From NCBI GenBank assembly GCA_903933995.1, contig CAIZMD010000003.1, positions 1-10,358 of the forward strand: a DNA stretch of 10,358 bases, written 5' to 3'. The notes under the pieces were generated by a model. The model was not told where the DNA came from. It did no database searches and worked only from the letters and a program-made list of their open reading frames with translations. The position numbers and the translations under genes were made by a program. Shown piece by piece: positions 1 through 6,787 of the stretch (position 1 is its first letter; each line of letters begins with the position of its first letter). The stretch comes from an uncultured Bacteroidota bacterium. Its GTDB lineage: Bacteria > Bacteroidota > Bacteroidia > Chitinophagales > Chitinophagaceae.

Positions 1-2
1 AT

Positions 3-1730
3 TAATCCTTTTACATAATTCACATCTATGGCATTTTTGGAAAGGGATAAATATATGGGTGACCCATCTGAACCAAACAAAGATTTCCCACCCGGATGTA
101 ACCAAAGTAAAATCATATCAGCTTCTTCCGGTGTTTTTACAAATTCCAAATTGGCATCAGCAATTGCTGGTTGGTATACCGTACTCGGGCTTCCGCCACG
201 TTTTTGAACATAGGTTTCAAAATAAACCTTGGTCTTTGGTTTTAAAGGAAGCGCTTCTGTTTCATTGCGAAGTAATACTATGGATTTACGCATGGCGATA
301 TCGGCCTTGGCCTGAAATGCTTTATTACCCACAAATTGTTCTGCTTTGTCTGCATCTACATAGGGGTTTTCAAAAAGACCCAAGCTGAATTTTTCCATGA
401 GCAATTTGTACACTGAACTATCAACCATTTGCAGATACTGTGGTCCAGACTTTACTGCTTCCATGAGTTTTGATGGATCAGCTGTTCCAGAATAGATATT
501 CACCCCGGCTTCCAATGTGCGTTTATACCGCTCTACAATGGTTAGATTTTCTGCACCCCAGGGCATCATTTCAATGGGTCCAGTATCAGAATTGATAATG
601 CCTTTAAATCCAAGACTATCTCTCAATAAATCTTTGATCACTGCTTTATTATAGGCATAGGCTATTTTTTCATACTTGGTATCTAAGGGCAGGGAATAGT
701 AGGGCATAATAGCCGATGTTCCTGCCTTGATGGCTGCATGAAAAGGAATTAAATTGTTTTTGAACATCCCACCGGGAAAGTGCTCATATTTTCCCCAGTC
801 AAAATGTGGATCTTGCCCACCCACACCTGCTCCACCTCCAGGAAAATGTTTGGTTGTGAGAGCTACAGAGCTATTGGACAATTTGTTTCCTTGAAAACCC
901 AATACTACTTCAGTAATCATTTTAGCTACCCAATTAGCGTCTTCTCCAAAAGTTCCTTCAATTCTTTGCCAACGTGGTTCGGTACTTAAATCGGCCATAT
1001 ACATATAACCTTTACGCAAACCTACAGCGGCCCATTCTTGGCGGGCAATATTGGCAAAGGTTCTTACCATGGACAGGTCATTCATGGCTGACAAACCCAA
1101 TTCTCCGGGCCAGGTTGAAAACACTGTTTTGCCTACACTCAAGCCTACAGAAGCATCTTTGGTAATATGATTTCTAGGATTAGAAGCAATGATAGCAGGT
1201 ATTCCTAAAGGTTCTGCTTCACAAAGTGCCTGTAATTTATTGGCCCATTCTGCCATAGTTTTTGCAGGCGCATTGGCTCTAAGAATAAAATGACGCAAAT
1301 GAAAATCCTTGACACCCTTACTGGTACCAGCAGACATCATCATTTCTACAGGAAGCGGTTTGCGGGTAAACATATTGTTTTTTTGAACCTGATCTTCTTC
1401 ATTAAAATCACTGGTAATTGGGGCAGGTGCCGCTCCAGGTTCTGTACCCCTATCGTTTTTCATCCGGGCAGTACTGATTAGCATAAAACCTACTTTCTCT
1501 TCCAAACTCATGAGAGATAATAAGTTTTTGGCACGTTTGTCATTGGAGAGTCGCCAGTCTTCATAGGCGTCTAATTTTCCATTTTTGTTCAGGTCCTTGA
1601 AATTGAGTCCTTGAGACTGGATTAAAGCAGTAGACCTAGAGACTAATTGGGGTTGCTTAGGTGATTGAGCAATTAAAGACAAACTAATCAAACATAGGAT
1701 CCCATTCAATAGGATGTATTTTTTCTTCAT
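3..1730 (-). CDS. GH3 family secreted glycoside hydrolase (beta-glucosidase-like), C-terminus cut by window edge
   Basis: I see 576 uninterrupted codons from an ATG at 1730 to the left edge, with no stop. Residues 1-22 form a signal peptide (MKKK, hydrophobic run, then LIAQ). An EF-hand-like loop follows at D46-L-N-K-N-G-K-L-D54-x-x-E57, as in many Bacteroidota GH3 enzymes. The GH3 N-terminal barrel carries EPRWQRIEGTFGED (about 250-263), the KHFPGG motif at K294-H295, and the nucleophile motif NSD-TG with D382. A C-terminal GH3 sandwich domain starts near residue 465 (RKSIVLLRN) and is incomplete. The family releases terminal beta-linked sugars from oligosaccharides, here probably in the periplasm or at the surface; glucoside specificity is inferred and other sugars are possible. 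It is divergent from the kinase at 1961. A dyad at 1743-1757 sits just upstream of its start and may be its operator. Confidence 0.93.
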   Translation of the reverse strand, partial: MKKKYILLNGILCLISLSLIAQSPKQPQLVSRSTALIQSQGLNFKDLNKNGKLDAYEDWRLSNDKRAKNLLSLMSLEEKVGFMLISTARMKNDRGTEPGAAPAPITSDFNEEDQVQKNNMFTRKPLPVEMMMSAGTSKGVKDFHLRHFILRANAPAKTMAEWANKLQALCEAEPLGIPAIIASNPRNHITKDASVGLSVGKTVFSTWPGELGLSAMNDLSMVRTFANIARQEWAAVGLRKGYMYMADLSTEPRWQRIEGTFGEDANWVAKMITEVVLGFQGNKLSNSSVALTTKHFPGGGAGVGGQDPHFDWGKYEHFPGGMFKNNLIPFHAAIKAGTSAIMPYYSLPLDTKYEKIAYAYNKAVIKDLLRDSLGFKGIINSDTGPIEMMPWGAENLTIVERYKRTLEAGVNIYSGTADPSKLMEAVKSGPQYLQMVDSSVYKLLMEKFSLGLFENPYVDADKAEQFVGNKAFQAKADIAMRKSIVLLRNETEALPLKPKTKVYFETYVQKRGGSPSTVYQPAIADANLEFVKTPEEADMILLWLHPGGKSLFGSDGSPIYLSLSKNAIDVNYVKGL

Positions 1731-1742
1731 GGCAGTTCTTTG

Positions 1743-1757
1743 TGTAAACAATTTACA
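1743..1757. promoter_or_regulatory. Dyad TGTAAA-CAA-TTTACA, candidate operator of the GH3 gene
   Basis: Two perfect 6-bp inverted arms are separated by 3 bp, ending 13 bp upstream of the GH3 start codon on the minus strand. The arms resemble half-sites of LacI/CcpA-type operators (TGTAAACGTTTACA class), although those usually have an even centre with CG. Placement between promoter and start of a sugar-hydrolase gene fits repression. AT-rich DNA makes chance dyads fairly common, so this is only a candidate. Confidence 0.3.
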
Positions 1758-1942
1758 ATTTTAGACAAGCTTTTACTGATTTACTCTAGAAAATCGGTGA
1801 ACTAAGTAGCGGTATTTAAGAAATCGTTTTCGTTGATTTTCTTATGCAAAAACTGCCTTTTAATATTAATTATTGAGCAAAAAATAATTGTATTCCGTCA
1901 TTGTCGTTGTCTAAAATTTCCATATTTATTTTATTAATACAT

Positions 1943-1950
1943 TAGGTTTG
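1943..1950 (+). promoter_or_regulatory. Candidate Bacteroidota -7 element TAGGTTTG before the PAS kinase
   Basis: TAGGTTTG fits the known Bacteroidota primary sigma-factor element TAnnTTTG. No TTG (-33 element) is found 17-23 bp upstream, so only half the promoter is present. If used, transcription would begin only a few bases before the ATG at 1961, giving a very short leader. Confidence 0.3.
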
Positions 1951-1960
1951 AAACGCCCCC

Positions 1961-3814
1961 ATGCACCAATTGCTGCAAAGACAGATTGAGAAATTTTTAC
2001 CCCCAGAATATCTTGAAAACAAGGATATCATGTCTTTTATGGAGGTAATCAATAGGTCTTATAAAAATTTTGAAAAGGAAAATAAGATTACAACCAGGGC
2101 ATTTGAAGTGTCTGATAAGGAAAATATAGAAACCGATACTATTTTAAAGGAAGAAATTAGAAAAAGAGATGCTTCCATTTCCAACCTCAAAGAAGCCATT
2201 CACTTTATTAAAAACAAACACCAACATATAGATGAAGAGGACGTATTGGTTCTATCCAATTTTGTCAAAAATGAACTTTCAAAAAGACGCAATGCCGAAT
2301 CAGTTTTTTCTTCTATCATCAATAATATAAAAAGTGGCATTCTTTTAGAAAATGAAAAGCAAAAGGTCCTTTATTGCAATAGTAGATTTAGTTGTTTGTT
2401 TCAACTTGACGAAGAAAATGAAAAGATCCCAGGAAATAATTTTATTCCTCGTCTACTTCAAATAAGTAAGCTGTTCATTCACCCAGAAACTTTTTTAAAA
2501 AGGGTAGAACAGATTATGATTAATAAGCAAGATGTTGCTTCAGAGATACTGGAAATGAAAGATGGTAGAATCTTGGAAAGAAGCTATGCAACCATTTATA
2601 ACAATGGTGAATTCAAAGGTCATTTTTGGAACTATTGTGATATTACCGAAAAGAAAAAAGCAGAGCAAGAAATTGTCAATCAAAAACAATTTTTTGATGA
2701 AATTTTAGATAATATTCCAGCAGATCTTGCGGTATTTGATAAGGACCACCACTATCTGTTTTTAAATCCATCCGCAATTAAAAGTGATGCTACAAGAAAA
2801 TGGATCATTGGTAAAACAGATTTTGACTATTGTATTTCCAAAGGGATTAGTCCTCAAATAGCCGTAAAAAGAAGAAGTGTTTTTGAAGAAACTATTCAAA
2901 GCAAAAAGGAAATACAATTTGTTGACGAGCATCCAACAAATGAGGGGACTAGGTTTATTCTAAGGAAATTCTTTCCCCATTTTGAGCAAAATGAGCTCAA
3001 GTTTGTCATTGGATACGGGATAGATATAACTTCTGTTAAGAAAGTAGAATTGAAATTAGAAGATGCCTTGAACAAGCTCAAAAAGACCAATGAAGAATTG
3101 GAACAGTTTGCATATGTGGCCTCCCATGATTTACAAGAACCATTACGTATGGTTACAAGTTTTCTGACCTTGCTTGAAAAAAAATACGCCAATGAGTTGG
3201 ATGAAAAAGCCATGTCTTATATCCACTTTGCGGTGGATGGCTCCAAAAGAATGAAACAGATCATTCTCGACTTGCTAGAATTTTCAAAAGTTGGAAGAAC
3301 TGAGGAGCATCAAATGGAAGAAATTGATTTAAACCTAATTTTAAATGATGTTCTAAAACTTCATATGCAACAAATAATGGAAACTGGTGCGAAAATTCAT
3401 TTCACAACACTTCCACAAATAAAAAATTATAGAATCCCTTTAACCCAAGTAATTCATAACCTAGTTAGCAATGGATTAAAATATAGAAAAGAAGATACTT
3501 CACCAGAGTTGACCATCACAGTATTGGACAAGGGAAAGAATTGGGAGTTTGCATTCAAAGACAATGGTATAGGTATTCATCCAAAATATTTTGATAAAAT
3601 CTTCGAAATCTTTCAAAGATTACACAATAAGAGTGATTATTCTGGTACAGGAATTGGTCTTTCAGTGGTTAAGAAAACCATTGAAAATTTAGGGGGTCAA
3701 ATCTGGCTGGAATCGGAAGAAGGTGTTGGTACTATATTCTTTGTAAGCATCCCAAAAAATAATCAACCAGCCCCAACATCTGTTGAAATGCAATTAAACG
3801 CAATAGCAAAATAG
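1961..3814 (+). CDS. Soluble PAS-domain sensor histidine kinase
   Basis: This 617-residue protein has no signal peptide or membrane span, so it should sense a cytoplasmic cue. Residues 1-110 are charged and helical (coiled coil). Two PAS domains follow (about 115-232 and 240-360), each ending in the DIT motif that links PAS to the next helix. A short coiled coil (about 361-380) leads to the dimerisation domain with SHDLQEP, phospho-acceptor H389, then the ATP-binding domain with the N box (N500, N504), G1 box D534-N-G-I-G and G2 box G562-T-G-I-G-L. All catalytic motifs are intact. The H-box type is the one common in phytochrome-like kinases, but no chromophore domain is present. No response regulator lies nearby, so the partner is unknown. 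The gene ends 1 bp from the convergent dCMP deaminase. The ATG is the first available start; no strong ribosome-binding site is seen. Confidence 0.95.
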   Translation: MHQLLQRQIEKFLPPEYLENKDIMSFMEVINRSYKNFEKENKITTRAFEVSDKENIETDTILKEEIRKRDASISNLKEAIHFIKNKHQHIDEEDVLVLSNFVKNELSKRRNAESVFSSIINNIKSGILLENEKQKVLYCNSRFSCLFQLDEENEKIPGNNFIPRLLQISKLFIHPETFLKRVEQIMINKQDVASEILEMKDGRILERSYATIYNNGEFKGHFWNYCDITEKKKAEQEIVNQKQFFDEILDNIPADLAVFDKDHHYLFLNPSAIKSDATRKWIIGKTDFDYCISKGISPQIAVKRRSVFEETIQSKKEIQFVDEHPTNEGTRFILRKFFPHFEQNELKFVIGYGIDITSVKKVELKLEDALNKLKKTNEELEQFAYVASHDLQEPLRMVTSFLTLLEKKYANELDEKAMSYIHFAVDGSKRMKQIILDLLEFSKVGRTEEHQMEEIDLNLILNDVLKLHMQQIMETGAKIHFTTLPQIKNYRIPLTQVIHNLVSNGLKYRKEDTSPELTITVLDKGKNWEFAFKDNGIGIHPKYFDKIFEIFQRLHNKSDYSGTGIGLSVVKKTIENLGGQIWLESEEGVGTIFFVSIPKNNQPAPTSVEMQLNAIAK

Positions 3815-3815
3815 T

Positions 3816-4343
3816 TTACACATCTTTTTCTTGAAAAGAAATTTGCAAGTACTTGATACTGGTTTCAACCTGTCTGCAAAGAACCCCTGCATTTTCTAAC
3901 ATGCGCTTAGAAGCTTTGGCAGAATCGCTTGCTTCATATTTATCTGATAAATAGACTACTTCAGAAATGCCAGATTGAATAATGGCTTTACTACATTCAT
4001 TGCAAGGAAAAAGGGCTGTATAAATTCTACATCCTGCCAAGTCCATACCAATATTATTCAGGATAGCATTAAGCTCTGCATGACATACATAGGGATACTT
4101 GGTTTGCAAAAAATCACCTTGCTTGTCCCAAGGAAACTCATCATCACTACAACCTGCAGGTAATCCATTGTAACCAGTGCCCACAATCCGGTTTTTCTTG
4201 TTTACAATACAGGCACCAACTTGGGTATTAGGATCCTTGCTTCTTTTAGCTGAAAGAATGGCCACACCCATAAAATACTCATCCCAAGAAATATAGTTGT
4301 TTCGCTTTTTCACAAAGTTGGTTTTTGGTACTGTGATAATCAC
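3816..4343 (-). CDS. dCMP deaminase (zinc-dependent, DCTD-like)
   Basis: The enzyme deaminates dCMP to dUMP, feeding thymidylate synthesis in the cytoplasm. The 175-residue protein has the full cytidine/deoxycytidylate deaminase zinc site: H88-A-E90, where E90 is the proton shuttle, and P113-C114-N-E-C117. The nucleotide-binding loop GYNGLPAGCSDD and the RSKDPNTQVGACIV segment are typical of true dCMP deaminases, and the whole protein reads closely like the animal enzyme. The frame has no upstream ATG: the codon at 4341-4343 is GTG and an in-frame TAA lies just before it, so the start is GTG here or the GTG ten codons later (4311-4313). The N-terminal 10 residues are therefore uncertain. The gene is divergent from the aldose dehydrogenase, with 42 bp between starts. 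Confidence 0.95.
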   Translation of the reverse strand: MIITVPKTNFVKKRNNYISWDEYFMGVAILSAKRSKDPNTQVGACIVNKKNRIVGTGYNGLPAGCSDDEFPWDKQGDFLQTKYPYVCHAELNAILNNIGMDLAGCRIYTALFPCNECSKAIIQSGISEVVYLSDKYEASDSAKASKRMLENAGVLCRQVETSIKYLQISFQEKDV

Positions 4344-4385
4344 GAATTTATGTTATTTTGGCACTATAACATTGCAAAAACAATC

Positions 4386-5612
4386 ATGAAAAAAATCACC
4401 CTAAGCTTCTTAGCAGTCTCCACCTGCATATTGGTCATCAGTTGTAAAACTGGCTCACAAAAAGAAACTGTGAAAGACACTAGTACCACGGGGCCTGTTG
4501 AAAAAAGACCCTCCAAATCCGGTTATAAACCTGCATTTGAGGGCCAAACTAGAATAAATCGAGTAAAGACAACTACAGCATATCAAGTTGAAAGAATTGC
4601 TGAAAAAATTGGCAATCCCTGGGCTGTTATTACTACGCCAGATGGAAGATTATTGATCTCAGATAGATCAGGCTATATTAGTTTGTTTGGGGCAGATGGA
4701 AAATTGATCAAAAAAATTACAGGTCTTCCCGCTGTTGAATTCAAAGGTCAAGGTGGATTATTAGACTTGGCATTGGATCCTGATTTTGCAAAAAACAAAA
4801 CCCTTTATTGGAGTTTTTCACAAAAATCTGGACAGGGAAATCTTACAGCAGTTGCTAAAGGCACACTCTCAGCCGATGAAAGCAAGATTGAAAATCCAGT
4901 GGTTATTTTCCAAGCAACACCAGATTTAAACAGTGAATTGCATTTTGGTTCTAGATTGTTATTTGATAAGGACGGCAATCTATTTGTTAGTGCTGGTGAA
5001 AGGTCCATTTTAGATGGAAGAAAACAGGCACAATGGTTGAATTCCGGACTTGGTAAGATTTTTAAAATCACCAAAGATGGCAAACCCGCTGTAGGAAATC
5101 CTTTTATAGGCGTGGCCGATGCTAAACCAGAAATCTATTCTTATGGACATCGCAATCCACAAAGTCTAGACATTCATCCTGTAACCGGAGAATTATGGGA
5201 AGCTGAATTTGGACCACAGGGTGGAGATGAATTAAATAGGATTCAACCCGGCAAAAACTATGGATGGCCCACCATCACATATGGTCTTGAATATGATGAC
5301 CGTAAAGTAGGTGATGGCATTCAACAAAAAGAAGGAATGGAACAACCCGTATATTATTGGGAACCTGTACTTTCTCCAGGTGGTATGGTGTTTTATACTG
5401 GTGATGCCATTCCTGAATGGAAAAATAATCTCTTTATTGGGGGTTTAAGTAGCACCCATATTGCCCGATTGGTCATTGAGAACAATAAAGTGGTTGGTGA
5501 AGAAAGATTGATAGAAGACCAACACGAGCGTATCCGTGATATTACCCAACTAAATGGAGCTCTCTATGCCATCTCAGACGGAGGCATACTTTTCCGAATA
5601 AGCAAAAAATAA
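4386..5612 (+). CDS. PQQ-dependent soluble aldose dehydrogenase family lipoprotein (glucose/sorbosone dehydrogenase fold)
   Basis: This is a six-bladed beta-propeller of the soluble glucose dehydrogenase / E. coli YliI (Asd) type, which oxidises aldose sugars to lactones using PQQ. I start it at the ATG at 4386 rather than 36 bp earlier, because this gives a clean lipoprotein signal (MKKITLSFLAVS, then LVIS before C20). The mature part begins with a Lys/Thr/Ser-rich linker. Visible family motifs are NPWAV near residue 76, QGGLLDLALDPDF, LHFGSRL with H186 aligning to the catalytic His, GHRNPQ with R256, and W271-EAEFGPQGGDELN with KNYGWP after it. The protein has 408 residues, a normal length. 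The +2 residue is Lys and no acidic export signal follows C20, so a periplasm-facing anchor is more likely than surface display. PQQ synthesis genes are not in the window. Specific substrate unknown; some family members may not be dehydrogenases. Confidence 0.92.
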   Translation: MKKITLSFLAVSTCILVISCKTGSQKETVKDTSTTGPVEKRPSKSGYKPAFEGQTRINRVKTTTAYQVERIAEKIGNPWAVITTPDGRLLISDRSGYISLFGADGKLIKKITGLPAVEFKGQGGLLDLALDPDFAKNKTLYWSFSQKSGQGNLTAVAKGTLSADESKIENPVVIFQATPDLNSELHFGSRLLFDKDGNLFVSAGERSILDGRKQAQWLNSGLGKIFKITKDGKPAVGNPFIGVADAKPEIYSYGHRNPQSLDIHPVTGELWEAEFGPQGGDELNRIQPGKNYGWPTITYGLEYDDRKVGDGIQQKEGMEQPVYYWEPVLSPGGMVFYTGDAIPEWKNNLFIGGLSSTHIARLVIENNKVVGEERLIEDQHERIRDITQLNGALYAISDGGILFRISKK

Positions 5613-5638
5613 GTTAAGAAATAAAATTCTTTAAACCT

Positions 5639-5701
5639 GCGGATCAACTGATGGTCATAGTTAAAATTGAAAACTATGAAACAGTTGATCCGCTTTTTTT
5701 T
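5639..5701 (+). terminator. Terminator-like hairpin plus T8 tract overlapping the next gene's start codon
   Basis: Outer arms GCGGATCAACTG (5639-5650) and CAGTTGATCCGC (5682-5693) pair perfectly over 12 bp. After a small internal loop (4 against 2 bases), inner arms TCATAGTT (5655-5662) and AACTATGA (5672-5679) pair over 8 bp, closing a 9-base loop. Eight T residues follow directly (5694-5701). That is the form of an intrinsic terminator for the upstream lipoprotein gene. However, the ATG of the Spy-like gene (5676-5678) lies inside the inner stem and the T tract encodes its Phe residues. The structure could also act as attenuator or translation block. Confidence 0.65.
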
Positions 5702-6074
5702 ATTAGCCATGACCATCGGTGTTGCAAGCACCACCATGGCACAAGACAGTAGTAAGGCAAAAGCCAAAAGAAGCCCTGAAGAATTGGCTAAAATGCAGAC
5801 ACAGCAGCTCAAACGTAAATTGTCTTTAACTGCAGAGCAAGAACCAAAAGTGTCAGCAACTATATTAGACTTCTCTACCAAACTTGTTGCAGCAAGAGAT
5901 AGCAAAGGTGGGAAGATGAAAAAAATGCAAGAAGTAAAACACTTGAATGATGCCAAAAATCAATCCATGAAAGAAATTCTTACTGAACAACAATATTCAG
6001 AATACTTAAAACTCATGGAAGAGCAGAAAGAAAAAGTCAAGGAAAAACGCGGTGGTCAAAAACCTAGGAAATAA
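5676..6074 (+). CDS. Small secreted Spy/CpxP-like protein with two LTxxQ motifs
   Basis: The 132-residue protein has a signal peptide (MKQLIRFF, hydrophobic core, cleavage after TTMA) and a mature part that is almost wholly helical and very rich in Lys, Glu and Gln. Two LTxxQ-type motifs, LTAEQ at 51-55 and LTEQQ at 102-106, are the hallmark of the Spy/CpxP family of periplasmic chaperones and stress regulators. The C-terminus is strongly basic (EKRGGQKPRK). Role in envelope protein folding is inferred from the family. A TTG nine bases upstream (5667) is also in frame, but ATG at 5676 gives the better signal peptide. The start codon lies in the hairpin at 5639-5701, so expression may need its own promoter inside or beyond the stem, or read-through. 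It converges with the acetyltransferase gene across 8 bp. Confidence 0.72.
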   Translation: MKQLIRFFLLAMTIGVASTTMAQDSSKAKAKRSPEELAKMQTQQLKRKLSLTAEQEPKVSATILDFSTKLVAARDSKGGKMKKMQEVKHLNDAKNQSMKEILTEQQYSEYLKLMEEQKEKVKEKRGGQKPRK

Positions 6075-6082
6075 TTATCCGT

Positions 6083-6637
6083 CTATTTTCTCCAATCCCA
6101 AAGTACAATATCCCAAGCTATACCACCATAGCTAAGGGTATCAATGACTTGGTAGCCGGTATTTTTATGGGCTTTTAAGGAGCGGGCATTGGCTTGTGCA
6201 ACATCCGTGATACAGAAATCAAATTGGTCTTCTAGGCTTGATCTAAAATGACCATAGAGTTGTTGCACCAATCCTTGTCCACGATAGTCTTTGGCAACAC
6301 ATAGTTGACCAACTACTACATATTTAGAACCCTTGAGGAGTTTTGCTTCAAAAAGGGTTTTGTCAATGGTATTAAACAAATCTGCTAACAAATCATGTTC
6401 CGCCCTTACTGCTTCAGTAGCCACTAGTGCATACCCAACCACTTTTTTCCCGTCTTTGGCAATAATGCTTGGGGCTGCTTGATGCATGGCCTGTAGGAAT
6501 TCCAAACAATATTCTGCCATTAAAAAACCCTGACTGGCCGCTTCTGATGCATCTATATGCTTACGCAGATTTTCTGCTTGTAATTGCTGAATGCCTAGTA
6601 ATTCTTCTGGATGAGTAACTCTGGTAATTTGGACCAT
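6083..6637 (-). CDS. GNAT family N-acetyltransferase
   Basis: The 184-residue protein is a single GNAT domain. The acetyl-CoA pyrophosphate-binding motif is visible as VVGQLCVAKDYRGQG, with R119-G-Q-G122 matching the R/Q-x-x-G-x-G/A signature, preceded by the beta-4 strand. The later segment, ITDVAQANARSLKAHKNTGY, is the usual helix-and-turn motif where the C-terminal strand pairs (N...A..H/Y...GF/Y). The N-terminus (TRVTHPEELLGIQQLQAENL) fits the alpha-1 acceptor side. The acceptor is unknown; amines, amino acids or protein N-termini are all possible. ATG at 6637 is the natural start. It is divergent from the TPR kinase, with 150 bp between. Confidence 0.9.
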   Translation of the reverse strand: MVQITRVTHPEELLGIQQLQAENLRKHIDASEAASQGFLMAEYCLEFLQAMHQAAPSIIAKDGKKVVGYALVATEAVRAEHDLLADLFNTIDKTLFEAKLLKGSKYVVVGQLCVAKDYRGQGLVQQLYGHFRSSLEDQFDFCITDVAQANARSLKAHKNTGYQVIDTLSYGGIAWDIVLWDWRK

Positions 6638-6698
6638 TGCCTGTTTTTTGCCGGAATCTAGGGTTTCCGAATGATGTGAAGATGGATTAAAATTAAGA

Positions 6699-6720
6699 AA
6701 AGCGCTTCAAAAAGTGCTTT
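6699..6720. repeat. Imperfect inverted repeat in the GNAT / TPR-kinase divergent region
   Basis: AAAGCGCTT (6699-6707) and AAGTGCTTT (6712-6720) can pair over 9 bp with one G-T wobble, with CAAA as loop. The left arm also contains the self-palindrome AAGCGCTT. As both neighbours read away from this spot, a terminator makes little sense; an operator or a leader structure is possible. The rest of 6638-6787 shows no gene. Confidence 0.3.
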
Positions 6721-6776
6721 GTGATTCAAAATCAATCTGATAGCCAAAATTTTCGGGAATATAAATGGCTAAGAAT

Positions 6777-6784
6777 TATATTTG
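6777..6784 (+). promoter_or_regulatory. Candidate -7 element TATATTTG abutting the TPR-kinase start
   Basis: TATATTTG matches the TAnnTTTG consensus and ends 3 bp before the ATG at 6788. The -33 TTG is absent; only a TTTTCG run (6750-6755) sits at about the right distance. If active, the transcript would begin at or next to the ATG, i.e. leaderless. Confidence 0.28.
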
Positions 6785-6787
6785 GTT

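Larger units (their letters stand above)
1731..1960. other. 230-bp divergent intergenic region between GH3 and PAS kinase genes
   Basis: This AT-rich spacer must hold promoters for both flanking genes. It contains the dyad at 1743-1757, a candidate -7 element at 1943-1950, and an imperfect AT-rich stem (AAGAAATC at about 1819-1826 against GATTTTCTT at about 1836-1844, with one bulged base). I see no ORF, tRNA or convincing small RNA in it. Confidence 0.6.

Noticed and set aside
59..1481. Several plus-strand open frames of 63-109 codons
   Set aside because: They lie antisense to the continuous GH3 coding frame on the minus strand, and their translations have no recognisable domain or sensible composition.
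4350..4385. A longer form of the dehydrogenase with 12 extra N-terminal residues
   Set aside because: The extension would put polar residues before the lipoprotein signal; ATG at 4386 gives a standard MKK-type signal with C20 in the lipobox.
5651..5752. 33-codon ORF starting at an ATG in the hairpin's internal loop
   Set aside because: It is out of frame with the Spy-like gene and ends in a low-quality Cys/His-rich stretch. It could act as an overlapping leader ORF, but nothing beyond the ATG supports it.
5564..5956. 130-codon minus-strand frame over the Spy-like gene
   Set aside because: It overlaps the end of the dehydrogenase and most of the Spy-like gene in antisense; the plus-strand protein has a signal peptide and LTxxQ motifs, so this is a shadow.
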